Part shown: positions 26,151 to 36,084 of the stretch, piece after piece
Layout: each line of letters begins with the position of its first letter
How positions within the stretch are numbered: the first letter of the stretch is position 1
Assembly (NCBI RefSeq): GCF_046630315.1
Contig: NZ_LQBD01000002.1
Coordinates: 1 to 64,000, forward strand
From: Brucella anthropi_A
GTDB lineage: Bacteria; Pseudomonadota; Alphaproteobacteria; Rhizobiales; Rhizobiaceae
Length of the DNA stretch: 64,000 nt
Direction: 5' to 3'
Program-made: the position numbers and the translations under genes
Notes under the pieces: model-generated
Database searches by the model: none
Told to the model about the DNA's origin: nothing
What the model saw: the letters and a program-made list of their open reading frames with translations, nothing else

Positions 26151-27644
26151 TCAGGCGTGATCGTCCATGCCGCGAACCAGCATGAGAAGCCTCTGAAACT
26201 CGGCATTATCACTGTCGCTCTTCCAAAAATTGATGAACTGACAGACCACTTGGAGATTGCCCGCCTCGTAGTGTCCTGCACTGTCGATACGGTCGAGTGA
26301 CGGCAAAAGGTTTTTATCGGCTTCGGCGCTGTGAAAGTGGAAGGGGATGCCGGTTAGGGCGCAACGATTGTCTTGAAGATCGAGTAGGGAAGCAATCAGC
26401 TTCTCCAATTCGATCGTGGTCATTAGCTGTTCCTTATTCTTTAAAACTCGCTGGACAATCTGTCCGTTTGCATTCTTTACCGTGTTCTCGACTGAAAGGC
26501 GCATGGCGATGATGGATTTCTCACGCCCACTGAAGACACGGCCCTCGTCTTTGCCGCGTCTTGCCTGCGTGATCGAGGTTGCCTTCTCCTGTTTCAGCAA
26601 TGTTGTGAAAATCCAGCAGAATGAATGGGCATCAACAAGCCGGACATTATTCAGACCGGCAGTCCTCTCGATGAGAGGTTGCAATGCGCCGAGAGTTTGA
26701 TTGTAGGTCGAATAATTCTCCCAACTGCACTGCCGTAGGGTTGAGAAGTCAATGTGGAGCGCGCGGAAGGCTCGGTCGAACCCAGTAGGTTGGATTGGCA
26801 TGAACCGATCCATATCCTTTAGAAAATAGATATACGCGAGAAGCGGATACCTGCCACCCGTCAATTCGTTTAATCGCTCGAATAATTCGCCCTCATCCGC
26901 ATGGTTGCGAAAGAGCTCATAAAACAAGCCCTCGAGCTCACGACACGTTTTCGGGTTCGATGTCGCATCCAGCAACGCGCGGTGATCTCGGTTGGCATGG
27001 CCGAAACGATTTTGCCAGAATACAAGATTATTGGTGAGGTTACTTCGGCTATCCTGAATCTCAATCGCATCGATCAAATGTTTCAGGATCGCACCGGAAC
27101 CAATATATGATTCTGACCACTCCTCGATGCAAAGCAGCTTAAGCGCTTGGTCGCGCAAGCGTGGCTTGTAGTTTTCCCATGCAGCGGCGATTCCCTCATC
27201 AAAACCGGCGAAGGTGTGCCCGGATTTTAGCATGACTAGCTTCTGGAAACGCTTGAATGCGTCTTGGAAAGCACGCGGATCGATAGTGGCAGCCCGGGTA
27301 ATCGAGCCGTTCGCACATGTGTAGCCTATATACCAATCGAGGAACTCGTTCAAAGCGGCGGGACCAACCACTTCAATACGCAACGTTGTCGGTGCCCGAA
27401 GCGGTAAAAGAGGACCGTTGATATTCGAGTTTCCGTTCGAAACATTGTCCATGAGACGGACACCATCGATCTTGGGTGGAGCAGGTGGCTGAAACCAGAG
27501 GCGTGTCTCATTTGCTTCACGATGAACGGCAAGCACCTTGCCCGACGGTGTTCTGAATCCAGCTATGTAGTTAGTAGGTGGTTTGACAGGCTCCCCAAGC
27601 CGTAATGATAAGATCGCTTCGGCCTCTGCAATCGCTAGCGTCAT
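26151..27644 (-). CDS. Large protein with C-terminal HNH-like nuclease motif
   Basis: A 497-residue protein I do not recognise as a named family. Its C-terminus (about residues 420-485) shows an HNH-type pattern: NRCALTGIPFHFH, then SLDRIDSAGHYEAGNLQVVC and FINFWKSD. That is the CxxTG...LDRID...GNxQ...N order of phage and restriction HNH nucleases, with the first His position unclear. The N-terminal and middle parts have no motif I can name. It lies 146 bp downstream of the large restriction-modification gene on the same strand and may be co-transcribed. A DNA-targeting defence nuclease is a reasonable guess, either an accessory to that enzyme or an independent system. Confidence 0.6.
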   Translation of the reverse strand: MTLAIAEAEAILSLRLGEPVKPPTNYIAGFRTPSGKVLAVHREANETRLWFQPPAPPKIDGVRLMDNVSNGNSNINGPLLPLRAPTTLRIEVVGPAALNEFLDWYIGYTCANGSITRAATIDPRAFQDAFKRFQKLVMLKSGHTFAGFDEGIAAAWENYKPRLRDQALKLLCIEEWSESYIGSGAILKHLIDAIEIQDSRSNLTNNLVFWQNRFGHANRDHRALLDATSNPKTCRELEGLFYELFRNHADEGELFERLNELTGGRYPLLAYIYFLKDMDRFMPIQPTGFDRAFRALHIDFSTLRQCSWENYSTYNQTLGALQPLIERTAGLNNVRLVDAHSFCWIFTTLLKQEKATSITQARRGKDEGRVFSGREKSIIAMRLSVENTVKNANGQIVQRVLKNKEQLMTTIELEKLIASLLDLQDNRCALTGIPFHFHSAEADKNLLPSLDRIDSAGHYEAGNLQVVCQFINFWKSDSDNAEFQRLLMLVRGMDDHA

Positions 27645-27790
27645 TTAGCCCCGGCAATTCTCTATTCTCTTTTGATTAGTAATTCCATACGTAGCTTGCC
27701 GGATGTCCGGCAGAGCCAAGTACTCGTATCGATTTGATTCGGTATCGCTATATTTCGATCCGCCCCTACACGGAAACCTTTAGGTGAAAT

Positions 27791-30700
27791 CTAAATGTCC
27801 AGTGGTGGCAGCAATCGCACAATTTTCATTGTCTCTAAGCTAACTGTGATGACACGCTGGAAAAGTTCCAGCGGATAAGCTGGATTTCCGACGGTTTCGA
27901 TGGCATAGCGATTGGCGTCGTTGACAATACCGCTAGCCTTATCCGTCTTCACGACCTGACGCTCCATCACCCATTCAAGGGCAGGCTTACCGTTGACGAT
28001 ATATTCATATGCCTCAAGTGGGATATCCTGCATGGTGATATTGGCATTGTAGATGACGACGGATTTGTCCTTTGCTTTTCCGCTGCCACCGAATTTCATC
28101 TTCGTGACGCGGTAGAACGCTTCTGGGTTAGGGATGTTGGCAAGCCGCAAATCACCCTGTTTGAAAGTGACCGGATACGGCTCCACGCTTTCGTAACCGA
28201 CATGGAGATCGCCAAGCGCGCGGCCAGCAGCCACAAATGCCCAAAAGTCCGTAGGTTTTTTGACCGCTGGAATACGCGGCAACTGTTTGGACAGGTTATC
28301 GGCGTAGCGAGTGCGGTAATCCTCTGAATGCAACAGTCCGTAAACATAGTGGAACAGGTCATCTTTGGTGATGACCTCACCGGGATAAGCGGTCTCAAAA
28401 TGCGCAAGTCCTTCATCGGCAATGGCATCACGCCATCCGCTGGACGCGGGTTCGCCTGCCAGAAAGTCGGCCTGCGGGTTATCGTCATCGGCGGATGGCG
28501 CAGCATCATTGTAGAGATAGCGGGGGAAGCATTGGCCGTTATCCATGGCTTGAAGGTCAGGCAAGCACGTGGTCATATTGACGGAAAAGCCGCTTCTTGC
28601 GCCGATCCCTGCCACCTGAATCACCCTGTTTTCTGCTGCCGCATCTCCCATCGGGAAAATGCGCGGCATTTGGTAGACTCTCTCGTTGAAAGTGCGGCTG
28701 TAATAGAGCCATTGTCGCGTGAACGGACGGTAGAGCCCTGAGGTTAAGCAGGTCTCGTCAAAGGCAAGCAGTCTTCCTTTTGCCAGCTCCTGTTTGACGT
28801 TATGCGTCCAACTGATCTTGTCGGAATCGGTATTGATAAAGCCGTCCACTGCTTCCCCTCGCGCCTTACGGTCGGCATGCGGATGGGCGACATTGAATCG
28901 TTCCAACTCGCGATTATAAAAGCCAATCATGGCGCTCATATTAGTCGTAACGGCTTCGCGACTAGAGTTATAAGTCCAAGCGTCACGGTTGGTAGCAACG
29001 CCGAGCGAAAAGTTTTCAAACAGCTTCGCGCCGCCGCCCTTCTTGTCACCCAAGGCCAAAAATTTCTGGAAACCATCATCACGCTGATTGAGCCAATCGC
29101 CATGGTCGTCCGGCGTTATCGTCTGCCAACCCTGATCTCTCGTGATCGCGCCGACGCTCCCGAAACTTGAAACCCTGGAAAGCTTTGCTGCTGTGGTTAG
29201 ATCATCCCCAATATTGTGATAGTAGATTTTCCCCCGCTCGGCAGCATTGGGGTTCTTGATGAACAGCGTCACGGCAATACCCGTCATGCTTCCGCTGCCA
29301 AAAACATTCTGACCTTCTTGAGCGCGCCCTTTGCTCAACATATTTTTGCGAATATCACCCCGCAAATTAAGCACATAAATGCTCGAAAATTCGTCTGCAA
29401 GGCTTTTCCTCAAGCCATCCATTGCAGGCTTTTCAGCGTAGCCAGACCCGGAAACAAAGCCGATAACCCCGGCATCGCCGATGCGGTCGCTCGCCCATCG
29501 CATGGCGCGGATATAGCTGTCATAGAGCCCCTTAGCCAAAGTGGCTTTAGATTTCGCCGCATAGGTCTTGCGGATACGGTTATCCAATTTGGGATAGGTG
29601 ATATTATCCGCATTGTCGTTTTCGTTCTTCTGCCCCACGGAATAGGGCGGATTTCCGACAATGACGCGAATATCCAGCTCTTTTTGGCGTGACCGGCGCG
29701 TACTGTTATCCAGCATCAAATCGCTGATGAGGTCTTTTTTCTGCTCGTATAGTTGAAATGTGTCTGTAAGACAGATGCCTTCAAAAGGGACATAATCTCC
29801 ACCGATGATACCGTGATAAACGGCTTCGATGTTGATAGCCGCAATATAGTAGGCTAGCAAAACAATCTCATTGGCATGAATTTCATGCCGGAACTTGCGT
29901 TCCATTTCTTCTGGAGCAATGAGGCCGGATTGTAGCAAGCGCGTGATGAAAGTTCCGGTGCCGGTAAACGGGTCGATAATGTGGACGCCTTCGGAGCCTA
30001 GCGTTTGCCCGAATTCCTGCTGCAACGCCTCATTCACCGAATGAAGGATGAAGTCCACGATCTCGACGGGCGTATAGACAATGCCCAATTTTTCCGTCGT
30101 GCGCGGGAAGGCTTTGCGGAAGAATTTGTCGTAAAGCTCGACAATGAGCCGCTGCTTGGCCTGCGGATCGGTGATGCCCGACGCTCGCATCCGCACACTG
30201 GCATAGAAGTTCTCAAGGTCTTTGGATTCCTTGTCGAGATTGGCTTCGTCCAGAACGTCCAGAACACGTTGCATGGCGCGAGAGACGGGGTTTTCGCTGG
30301 TGAACTGGTAGCCTTCAAACAGCACCTCGAACACCGGACGGGTGATGATGTGCTGCGCCAGCATCTCGACGGCATCGTCTTCGGTGATGCTGTCGTTTAG
30401 GTCGTCTTTCAACTCGCCGTGGAATTCATCGAAGGCACGGCAGGCTTCGGCGTCCGGATCGGCAAGGATTCCTTTCAGACGGCTGATATGGTTCTTGGCG
30501 ATTTCGGCGATGTTGGTCGACCAATCTTCCCAATAATCACGGGTGCCGCATTTCTTGACGATCTTCGCCATGATGGCCCGGGAGAATTCATCAACGGAGA
30601 AAGCAAATTCACCCTGCACCTCATCGGTGATGATCGGATCACGCCCCGGTGTGCCGATACCCGACCTCTCGGGTTTCGAGCGCGTAGGCAGGTCCTCCAC

Positions 30701-32713
30701 AACGGCAGTGACGGCCTGCAATTCGGCATTCTGGGTGACGCCGATGATCTCTATCGCATTGCTGACATCCTGCCCCAGCGATGCCTTGTTGATCGTCGCA
30801 TCGAACCGATCATCATGGGCGCGCAAGGCATTGAGGATTTGCCAGACAACGCGATACTTCTCGTTGTCGTTCAACGCCTGTTCCGGCGGAACGCCTGCGG
30901 GAACACCGACGGGCAGGATGACATAGCCCATCTTCTTGCCTTCGGCGCGGCGCATCACGCGCCCGACCGATTGAACAACATCAATCTGACTCTTGCGCGG
31001 ATGCAGGAACATGATGGCGTCGAGTGCCGGAACGTCCACGCCTTCGGACAGGCAGCGCGCATTGGTGAGGATACGGCAGATATCGTCGCCGGCATCGGCT
31101 TTCAGCCAATCGAGCAAAGCACCACGGGTTTTTGCATTGAACGTGCCGTCAACGTGTTCGATCTCGCACCGAAGGGACAGCCTGTTTTCAGCGTCGTCTT
31201 CGTCGGTGTAGTCAAGATATTCATCGACAACCGTGCCGAACTCGTCACGGATCAGCTTGGAACTGCGGATGTCTTTGCAGAACGCCAAGGCGCGGCGCAT
31301 GGGATGCGGATCGGCGGCGACATCAGCTTTCATGTCGGCTTTGGTCAGGGCTTTATAGCAGCCGATGATCTTGGTCGCATCATCAAGGACAAGTTCTGAA
31401 CTGCCGTCACCAAGGCGCTTCTGGATCGCCGAACTGACAAGCCCCTCGTCCATCGCCAGCACGACAACCTTGTAGTCGGTCAAAAGGTTATTCTGCACCG
31501 CCCATGAGAAGCCGCGATAGAACAGCGTCTTTCCGAACAGTTTCTCATCATCCATCGAAGCGAGAACGGCGTCGGCTTCATCGGCACGGCTCTTCACGTT
31601 GTCGCCGAAGATGCGCGGCGTGGCCGTCATATAAAGGCGCTTCTTGCCGCGAATAATGTCGTTGGAGTGGACTTTGACGAAGTTGGATTCGTCCTCGCCC
31701 GCCAGAGTTGCGCCTGTGGTGCGGTGTGCCTCGTCGCAAACGATCAGATCGAATTCCGGCAGGCCGTGCTTCTGCTGAGCATCTGCGACAACCTGAATCG
31801 ATTGGTACGTCGCAAACACCACTGTCATCTTGTCTGGCACGGCCTTGCCCGCGCTTTCGGAAAGCTTGGCGGCGTTAGTCGTGGCAGGAAACGCAAGGTC
31901 GAGCACGTCGATTTCGGCAATGTCATCATTGCTCTGACGACGCTTACCGACCTGAGTATCGGAACAGACAGCAAAGGATCGCAACGGGGTCCCTGTGTCC
32001 GCCGTCCATTCGCGTACCGTCTGCGACATCAGAGCAAGGGACGGCACAAGGAACAGGACAAGCTTTCCCTCACCAGCAACGTCTTCGGCGATCTTGAGGC
32101 TGGTAAAGGTCTTGCCTGTTCCGCAGGCCATGATGAGCTTACCGCGATCAGCTTCGGCCAGTCCTGCGCGCACCTCACGCAAGGCGTCCTGCTGATGTTC
32201 GCGGAGTTTCTTCTTGTCCGCCAGCACCACTTCGCCCTTGGCGGCGAAGGTTTCCCAACGGATAGGGCTTTCTTGCATTTCTGAAAGGTTGATCCGAAGG
32301 ACGGGGATGGCCTGCCCACGGATCATGGTTTCGGCGTTCTCGCTCCAAGCTTTTTCGGTACTGTCGATGATGACACGCCGCTTGAATGGGGCTTTGCCTG
32401 ACGCCGATATGAAGCTGTCGATATCCTCTTTCCTGATGCGGTAGGCCGCATCATAGAACTTGCACTGGATAGCGGCGAAGCCGTCTTCGTCACGCAATTT
32501 CGCTACAAGGTCGATTCCGGTGTCGCGGGCATCCCAGCCATTGGCGTCAGCCCAATCCTTGAAGGTCTGAACTTGCTCATACTGTTCGAGCTGGATCGGA
32601 TCATGGGTGAGGTAGGCTATTGCGAAACGTTCAAAATATGTACCTTTGTCGCGCTCAGTACGTGCCGCTTCGCGGTAGCTCCGCAAGAGTGACTGCAACG
32701 TTTGTTCGGCCAT
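27791..32713 (-). CDS. Single-polypeptide restriction-modification enzyme (type ISP, LlaGI-like)
   Basis: A 1640-residue protein with four domains in order. An Mrr-like PD-(D/E)xK nuclease comes first (FERFAIAY, GIDLVA, IQCKF near residue 84; Gln replaces Glu as in Mrr). Next is a superfamily-2 helicase/translocase: Walker A ACGTGKTFTS near 199, DEAH box CDEAHRT near 326, MTATPRIF, and motif VI QSVGRVMRR near 583. Third is an N6-adenine methyltransferase (motif I DPFTGTGTF near 913, catalytic NPPY near 1019). The C-terminal part (about 1200-1640) should hold target recognition. This is the order of type ISP enzymes, which methylate one strand, translocate and cut. GGGGGA precedes the ATG. All key motifs are intact, so it is probably active. 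Confidence 0.92.
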   Translation of the reverse strand: MAEQTLQSLLRSYREAARTERDKGTYFERFAIAYLTHDPIQLEQYEQVQTFKDWADANGWDARDTGIDLVAKLRDEDGFAAIQCKFYDAAYRIRKEDIDSFISASGKAPFKRRVIIDSTEKAWSENAETMIRGQAIPVLRINLSEMQESPIRWETFAAKGEVVLADKKKLREHQQDALREVRAGLAEADRGKLIMACGTGKTFTSLKIAEDVAGEGKLVLFLVPSLALMSQTVREWTADTGTPLRSFAVCSDTQVGKRRQSNDDIAEIDVLDLAFPATTNAAKLSESAGKAVPDKMTVVFATYQSIQVVADAQQKHGLPEFDLIVCDEAHRTTGATLAGEDESNFVKVHSNDIIRGKKRLYMTATPRIFGDNVKSRADEADAVLASMDDEKLFGKTLFYRGFSWAVQNNLLTDYKVVVLAMDEGLVSSAIQKRLGDGSSELVLDDATKIIGCYKALTKADMKADVAADPHPMRRALAFCKDIRSSKLIRDEFGTVVDEYLDYTDEDDAENRLSLRCEIEHVDGTFNAKTRGALLDWLKADAGDDICRILTNARCLSEGVDVPALDAIMFLHPRKSQIDVVQSVGRVMRRAEGKKMGYVILPVGVPAGVPPEQALNDNEKYRVVWQILNALRAHDDRFDATINKASLGQDVSNAIEIIGVTQNAELQAVTAVVEDLPTRSKPERSGIGTPGRDPIITDEVQGEFAFSVDEFSRAIMAKIVKKCGTRDYWEDWSTNIAEIAKNHISRLKGILADPDAEACRAFDEFHGELKDDLNDSITEDDAVEMLAQHIITRPVFEVLFEGYQFTSENPVSRAMQRVLDVLDEANLDKESKDLENFYASVRMRASGITDPQAKQRLIVELYDKFFRKAFPRTTEKLGIVYTPVEIVDFILHSVNEALQQEFGQTLGSEGVHIIDPFTGTGTFITRLLQSGLIAPEEMERKFRHEIHANEIVLLAYYIAAINIEAVYHGIIGGDYVPFEGICLTDTFQLYEQKKDLISDLMLDNSTRRSRQKELDIRVIVGNPPYSVGQKNENDNADNITYPKLDNRIRKTYAAKSKATLAKGLYDSYIRAMRWASDRIGDAGVIGFVSGSGYAEKPAMDGLRKSLADEFSSIYVLNLRGDIRKNMLSKGRAQEGQNVFGSGSMTGIAVTLFIKNPNAAERGKIYYHNIGDDLTTAAKLSRVSSFGSVGAITRDQGWQTITPDDHGDWLNQRDDGFQKFLALGDKKGGGAKLFENFSLGVATNRDAWTYNSSREAVTTNMSAMIGFYNRELERFNVAHPHADRKARGEAVDGFINTDSDKISWTHNVKQELAKGRLLAFDETCLTSGLYRPFTRQWLYYSRTFNERVYQMPRIFPMGDAAAENRVIQVAGIGARSGFSVNMTTCLPDLQAMDNGQCFPRYLYNDAAPSADDDNPQADFLAGEPASSGWRDAIADEGLAHFETAYPGEVITKDDLFHYVYGLLHSEDYRTRYADNLSKQLPRIPAVKKPTDFWAFVAAGRALGDLHVGYESVEPYPVTFKQGDLRLANIPNPEAFYRVTKMKFGGSGKAKDKSVVIYNANITMQDIPLEAYEYIVNGKPALEWVMERQVVKTDKASGIVNDANRYAIETVGNPAYPLELFQRVITVSLETMKIVRLLPPLDI

Positions 32714-32907
32714 GTTTCCCCCAGTCTATAAGAATCCGAAACGCGACTGAGCAAAAATCAAATCGCAGTTTTTAGAGACATATCGGCAACTCACCTATTG
32801 TTCAATGAATAGCTGCCTGTCTGCCGATTTGGTGAGCTAGCTAGCGTCATCGTTTAGTTTCCCGTCAATGCAATGGACCCAACGAAAATGTTGTGTTAAA
32901 TTTGGGT

Positions 32908-34206
32908 ATGTCTGAGTCGCCAATTATCTTGAATGAACGTGAAGCTCGTCGCACTCGGGCGTTTATAGCTCGTATCGATGAGATGCTTTCGGCCCATGAC
33001 GTGGCTGATCCCAACAAGTATGAAATTCCTGCCGAAGTGTGGGAAATGCATGGTCGGGCACTTCGTGACACTCGGCGTGCATCTGCAGGCATGTTGGAAG
33101 CTTACGAATCAATCAAGCAAGGGCGCTTCGCCGAAGCCGCGACGAGATGGAAGCACGAACCCGGTGTAATGCTCATTATCGCGCGGATAGCCCGAGGTTT
33201 ATCGCAGGCGGAACTAGCTGAGCGTTTGAACATGCGAGAGCAGCAAGTTCAGCGGTATGAAGCGGAAAGATACAAATCTATCAGTTTTCAATCTTTGCGC
33301 CGTATTGCTCTTGTACTCGGCGTACAGATCGGTGCGACTGTAACTGAAGGATTAGGCGCTACACTTTCCGCGCTTAAGGTGCCGCCCGCTACGGAAATCG
33401 ATGGTCGACAACTTAGAGTTATAGTGGACCATGCGCGGAAGCAAAATTGGTTCAACGTTGCGGCTAATGACGATATAGACCGTCAAAATATTCTCGATTT
33501 TATCGGGGAGAGCACTGCTCAGTTGGGAAGTCCCGGTTTGTTAAGAACCGGGCTAAAATCGCTCGATCTTAAAGACGATGCTATGCTTGCAGCGTGGCGT
33601 GCGAGAGTTCTTCAGCGTGCGGACCAAATAAGCAAAGAACTCGATAGCAGCTTTGAGCAAGTTAACTTGGATTGGGTGGCCAAGTTGGTCAGGCTAAGTG
33701 TTGATGAGGACGGTCCGTCAAAAGCGATTCAACTTTGTCGTTCAAATGGTATCGTAATTGTCGTTGAGCCTCAGATTCAAGGACTTAAACTAGATGGCGC
33801 AGCGTTTCTTTGTGGGAAGACACCTGTTGTTGGCTTGACTATCCGCCATGATCGAGTGGATAATTTCTGGTATACGCTACTACATGAAATTGGTCATGTT
33901 TTTTTACATTTTAGCTGCGGTCTTTCTTCTGGTTTTTTTGATGATGACACGGATCACGGCGGGATGGATGAACTAGAGCGGGAGGCGGATCAATTCGCTT
34001 CATCTATGTTGATCCCACCCGAGCGTTGGAGGCAGTCTACGATAAGAATTACTCGTTCAGCTGCAGCAGTTGAGCAGTTCGCGAAGCAGATTGGAATCCA
34101 TCCAGCAATAGTATTTGGAAGGCTTCGAAGGGAGCGTAACGACTACCGCTTGTTCTCTGATCGGGTGGGCACAGGGCAAGTCAGACGGCATATTCTCGAG
34201 ACCTAG
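32908..34206 (+). CDS. HTH-XRE regulator with ImmA/IrrE metallopeptidase domain
   Basis: A 432-residue protein. A helical N-terminal part (1-90) precedes an XRE helix-turn-helix (RGLSQAELAERLNMREQQVQRYE near residue 97). The C-terminal ImmA/IrrE-type zinc protease has LLHEIGHVFLHF (HExxH, near 325) and the third ligand in ELEREADQFASS (near 360). In conjugative elements and phages ImmA proteases cleave the repressor; in defence and toxin-antitoxin loci such HTH-ImmA proteins control a neighbouring effector. A GTG at 32893 is an alternative start. It is divergent from the restriction gene and ends 10 bp before the Beta-like gene, with which it surely forms an operon. Confidence 0.9.
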   Translation: MSESPIILNEREARRTRAFIARIDEMLSAHDVADPNKYEIPAEVWEMHGRALRDTRRASAGMLEAYESIKQGRFAEAATRWKHEPGVMLIIARIARGLSQAELAERLNMREQQVQRYEAERYKSISFQSLRRIALVLGVQIGATVTEGLGATLSALKVPPATEIDGRQLRVIVDHARKQNWFNVAANDDIDRQNILDFIGESTAQLGSPGLLRTGLKSLDLKDDAMLAAWRARVLQRADQISKELDSSFEQVNLDWVAKLVRLSVDEDGPSKAIQLCRSNGIVIVVEPQIQGLKLDGAAFLCGKTPVVGLTIRHDRVDNFWYTLLHEIGHVFLHFSCGLSSGFFDDDTDHGGMDELEREADQFASSMLIPPERWRQSTIRITRSAAAVEQFAKQIGIHPAIVFGRLRRERNDYRLFSDRVGTGQVRRHILET

Positions 34207-34216
34207 GAGGTATAGA

Positions 34217-35356
34217 GTGGAAAGCCTTGATACTCAAGTTTATTCTCCCGTGCTGCGTCTGAAAAACGGCGAGAGCACTGCAATGCCGCTGCTTGCCTCA
34301 GATATCAAGTCCCGGCTCCTCCCACTTTTCGTAGTTCCTCCTCCGAGTGAAAAAGATGCGGAACTCGGTCGTCATCTCATGCCGGCTGAACTAGTTGCCG
34401 TTCCGGCACGTCGGTTAGGTCGAGCGTGGCCGATGCGTCCCTCACTTTTGGACCCAAAGTTTCTCTTCGAAAAGCTTGAGGTTGGTAGCGCACATGGTTG
34501 GCTTCCTGAATTGTTCCGATTGGCGCGTAGCCATTCGGCAAATCCGTGGCCGGTAGCAGATCTTGTCGACATAGAGCAGTTTATGCGGCCTGGCTTATTA
34601 GCTGTTCTCGCGGGGTCAAGAACACCACTCGCACTTAGACTTAGATCAGAAGATATAGAAGACGATGGTCTGGCTACACGTGTACAACGTGTTCTGCTTT
34701 CTCTTGTCAGAAAACCGTCAGAAACGTTGCTTGTTCTGGATTTTGGTAATACTGACTATTCAGATACTAGCGTAGTTGCTGAAGTTATGGTGGCGACACT
34801 AGAACGGGTTTTAGCGATAGGGGATTGGTTGCAGGTAATTTGGCATGCAACAAGTTATCCTGAAACGAACCCGGCTCCCGCAGGCGATATAGCAATATTG
34901 GCGCGCGGCGAGTGGAAGGCGTACCGTGAGGCTTGGGAACTTGATCCAATTATTAAGCGTCACTTGATGTTTGGGGATTTTGCCGCTGATAGCGCGAAAT
35001 TTAATTTTGCTAGTGTCAATGGCGTCGTTCCCATTGCTCATTTTCGGTACAGTACGCCTGACAAATGGCTAGTTTCTCGAGGAGGGAAGGACGGTAAACT
35101 TGCAACGGAAATGCCTAAGGTAGCGATGCGCATAACGTCGTCTGGGATGTTTGCAGGCCGCGCATTCTCACGGGGCGATCAGTATATAGATGATGTTTTG
35201 CGTGGGGTTAGAGTTGGCCAAGCAAGTAATTGGAGATGCGCAAATACCGTACACCATTTAACGCGAGTTTCCGCCGATGTGGGGGCATTGCTTGGGTTTG
35301 TAGTTGAGGCGCTACCCGTCGGCGAAGAGTGGGAGCAAATTCTCTTAGATATTTAA
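34217..35356 (+). CDS. T4 Beta-like family protein
   Basis: A 379-residue protein. The opening pattern YSPVLRLKNGESTAMPLL...RLLPLFVVPPP matches the 'Beta protein' family (PF14350) named after a phage T4 protein, which usually begins YxPxLKxKxGExxAL with a P(L/I)xExxP strand. The rest looks like an alpha/beta barrel-type fold with no catalytic motif I can name. The frame extends upstream into the previous gene, but GTG 34217 follows TAGGAGG at 6 nt, an excellent start. It is coupled to the HTH-ImmA gene (10-bp gap). Function unknown; as the partner of a regulatory protease it may be the effector of a defence or toxin-antitoxin pair. Confidence 0.72.
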   Translation: MESLDTQVYSPVLRLKNGESTAMPLLASDIKSRLLPLFVVPPPSEKDAELGRHLMPAELVAVPARRLGRAWPMRPSLLDPKFLFEKLEVGSAHGWLPELFRLARSHSANPWPVADLVDIEQFMRPGLLAVLAGSRTPLALRLRSEDIEDDGLATRVQRVLLSLVRKPSETLLVLDFGNTDYSDTSVVAEVMVATLERVLAIGDWLQVIWHATSYPETNPAPAGDIAILARGEWKAYREAWELDPIIKRHLMFGDFAADSAKFNFASVNGVVPIAHFRYSTPDKWLVSRGGKDGKLATEMPKVAMRITSSGMFAGRAFSRGDQYIDDVLRGVRVGQASNWRCANTVHHLTRVSADVGALLGFVVEALPVGEEWEQILLDI

Positions 35357-35859
35357 TCGTAGCAAAATACCGTTTTAGGCTTTTACCGATGCGGTCTATA
35401 TTCAGGTAATTTGGAATGATGTTGGACATATTCTTATACGCTATACATAGTCGCTCATAGCGCGCCATATATTTGCCGAGCCCTCCACCATGGGTAGTTA
35501 CGCGGGCACGGGCGCGCGGACCCATAATCCACTGTCAGTATTTTGGCAGCAACCGTTACCTAGCTCTCTGGTCCTTTGTGGCGAATCAGTTATTATCGCC
35601 AGCAAGCTACGGGGAGACCGTGCGTGGAAAACGAACTAGGCGATTTTCAACGACGCACGGTGCCGACGACGATTGATTGTCTCTAGGCATCTCACAACAC
35701 CGGGCTGCATCCTAGTTGCTGCGACAAGACCCTAACGCTACTCGTTATGGCTAGCCACACTTCAATCCGATTATTAATCGGGAGTGGAAGTGTGCGCGCC
35801 AGTGTTAAGTAAACATCGCCGCACTTACGCTCCTTTCAACACCGAAAGGTAGCTGTATC
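35357..35859. other. 503-bp non-coding region upstream of the replication operon
   Basis: No frame of useful length with a start site is present. The base composition is mixed, with a GC-rich patch near 35500-35525 and A/T-rich flanks. It contains a 39-base nested palindrome (listed separately) and TAGCGAC-like and GACGACG repeats. It probably holds the promoters and operators of the operon beginning at 35860, and could include an origin. Nothing further can be supported. Confidence 0.45.
35756..35794. promoter_or_regulatory. Nested palindrome upstream of the HTH gene
   Basis: CACACTTC (35756-35763) pairs with GAAGTGTG (35787-35794). Inside it, CCGATTA (35767-35773) pairs with TAATCGG (35775-35781). 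The double symmetry makes it a strong candidate operator or a stable RNA hairpin. It ends 65 bases before the HTH gene start. Confidence 0.6.
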
Positions 35860-36084
35860 ATGAACCAGCCCTCCAATAGTCCCGCAGCTAAAGCAGTCCC
35901 AGAAGACCGCTTGATTACTTTAAAGGAGGCAGCAGCTTCGCTTGGAGCCAAGTATTGGCAAATTCAGCGGGCCGTTAAGTCCGGGCGCATTCCGGCATAT
36001 GCGCCGTATAATTCTAGGCGCTTAGTAAAGCTGTCCGAGGTGATGGCTTATATCGACTCCTGTCGTGAAGGAGGTGTCGAATGA
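35860..36084 (+). CDS. Excisionase/MerR-like helix-turn-helix protein
   Basis: A 74-residue DNA-binding protein. LITLKEAAASLGAKYWQIQRAVKSGRIPAY is the winged-HTH pattern of excisionase-type (DNA_binding_17) proteins, followed by a short wing, RRLVKLSEV. In integrated elements such proteins act as directionality factors for the integrase or as activators of the replication operon. It is the first gene of a four-gene coupled operon and its stop overlaps the next start (ATGA). The position suggests operon control or excision; not shown. Confidence 0.8.
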   Translation: MNQPSNSPAAKAVPEDRLITLKEAAASLGAKYWQIQRAVKSGRIPAYAPYNSRRLVKLSEVMAYIDSCREGGVE

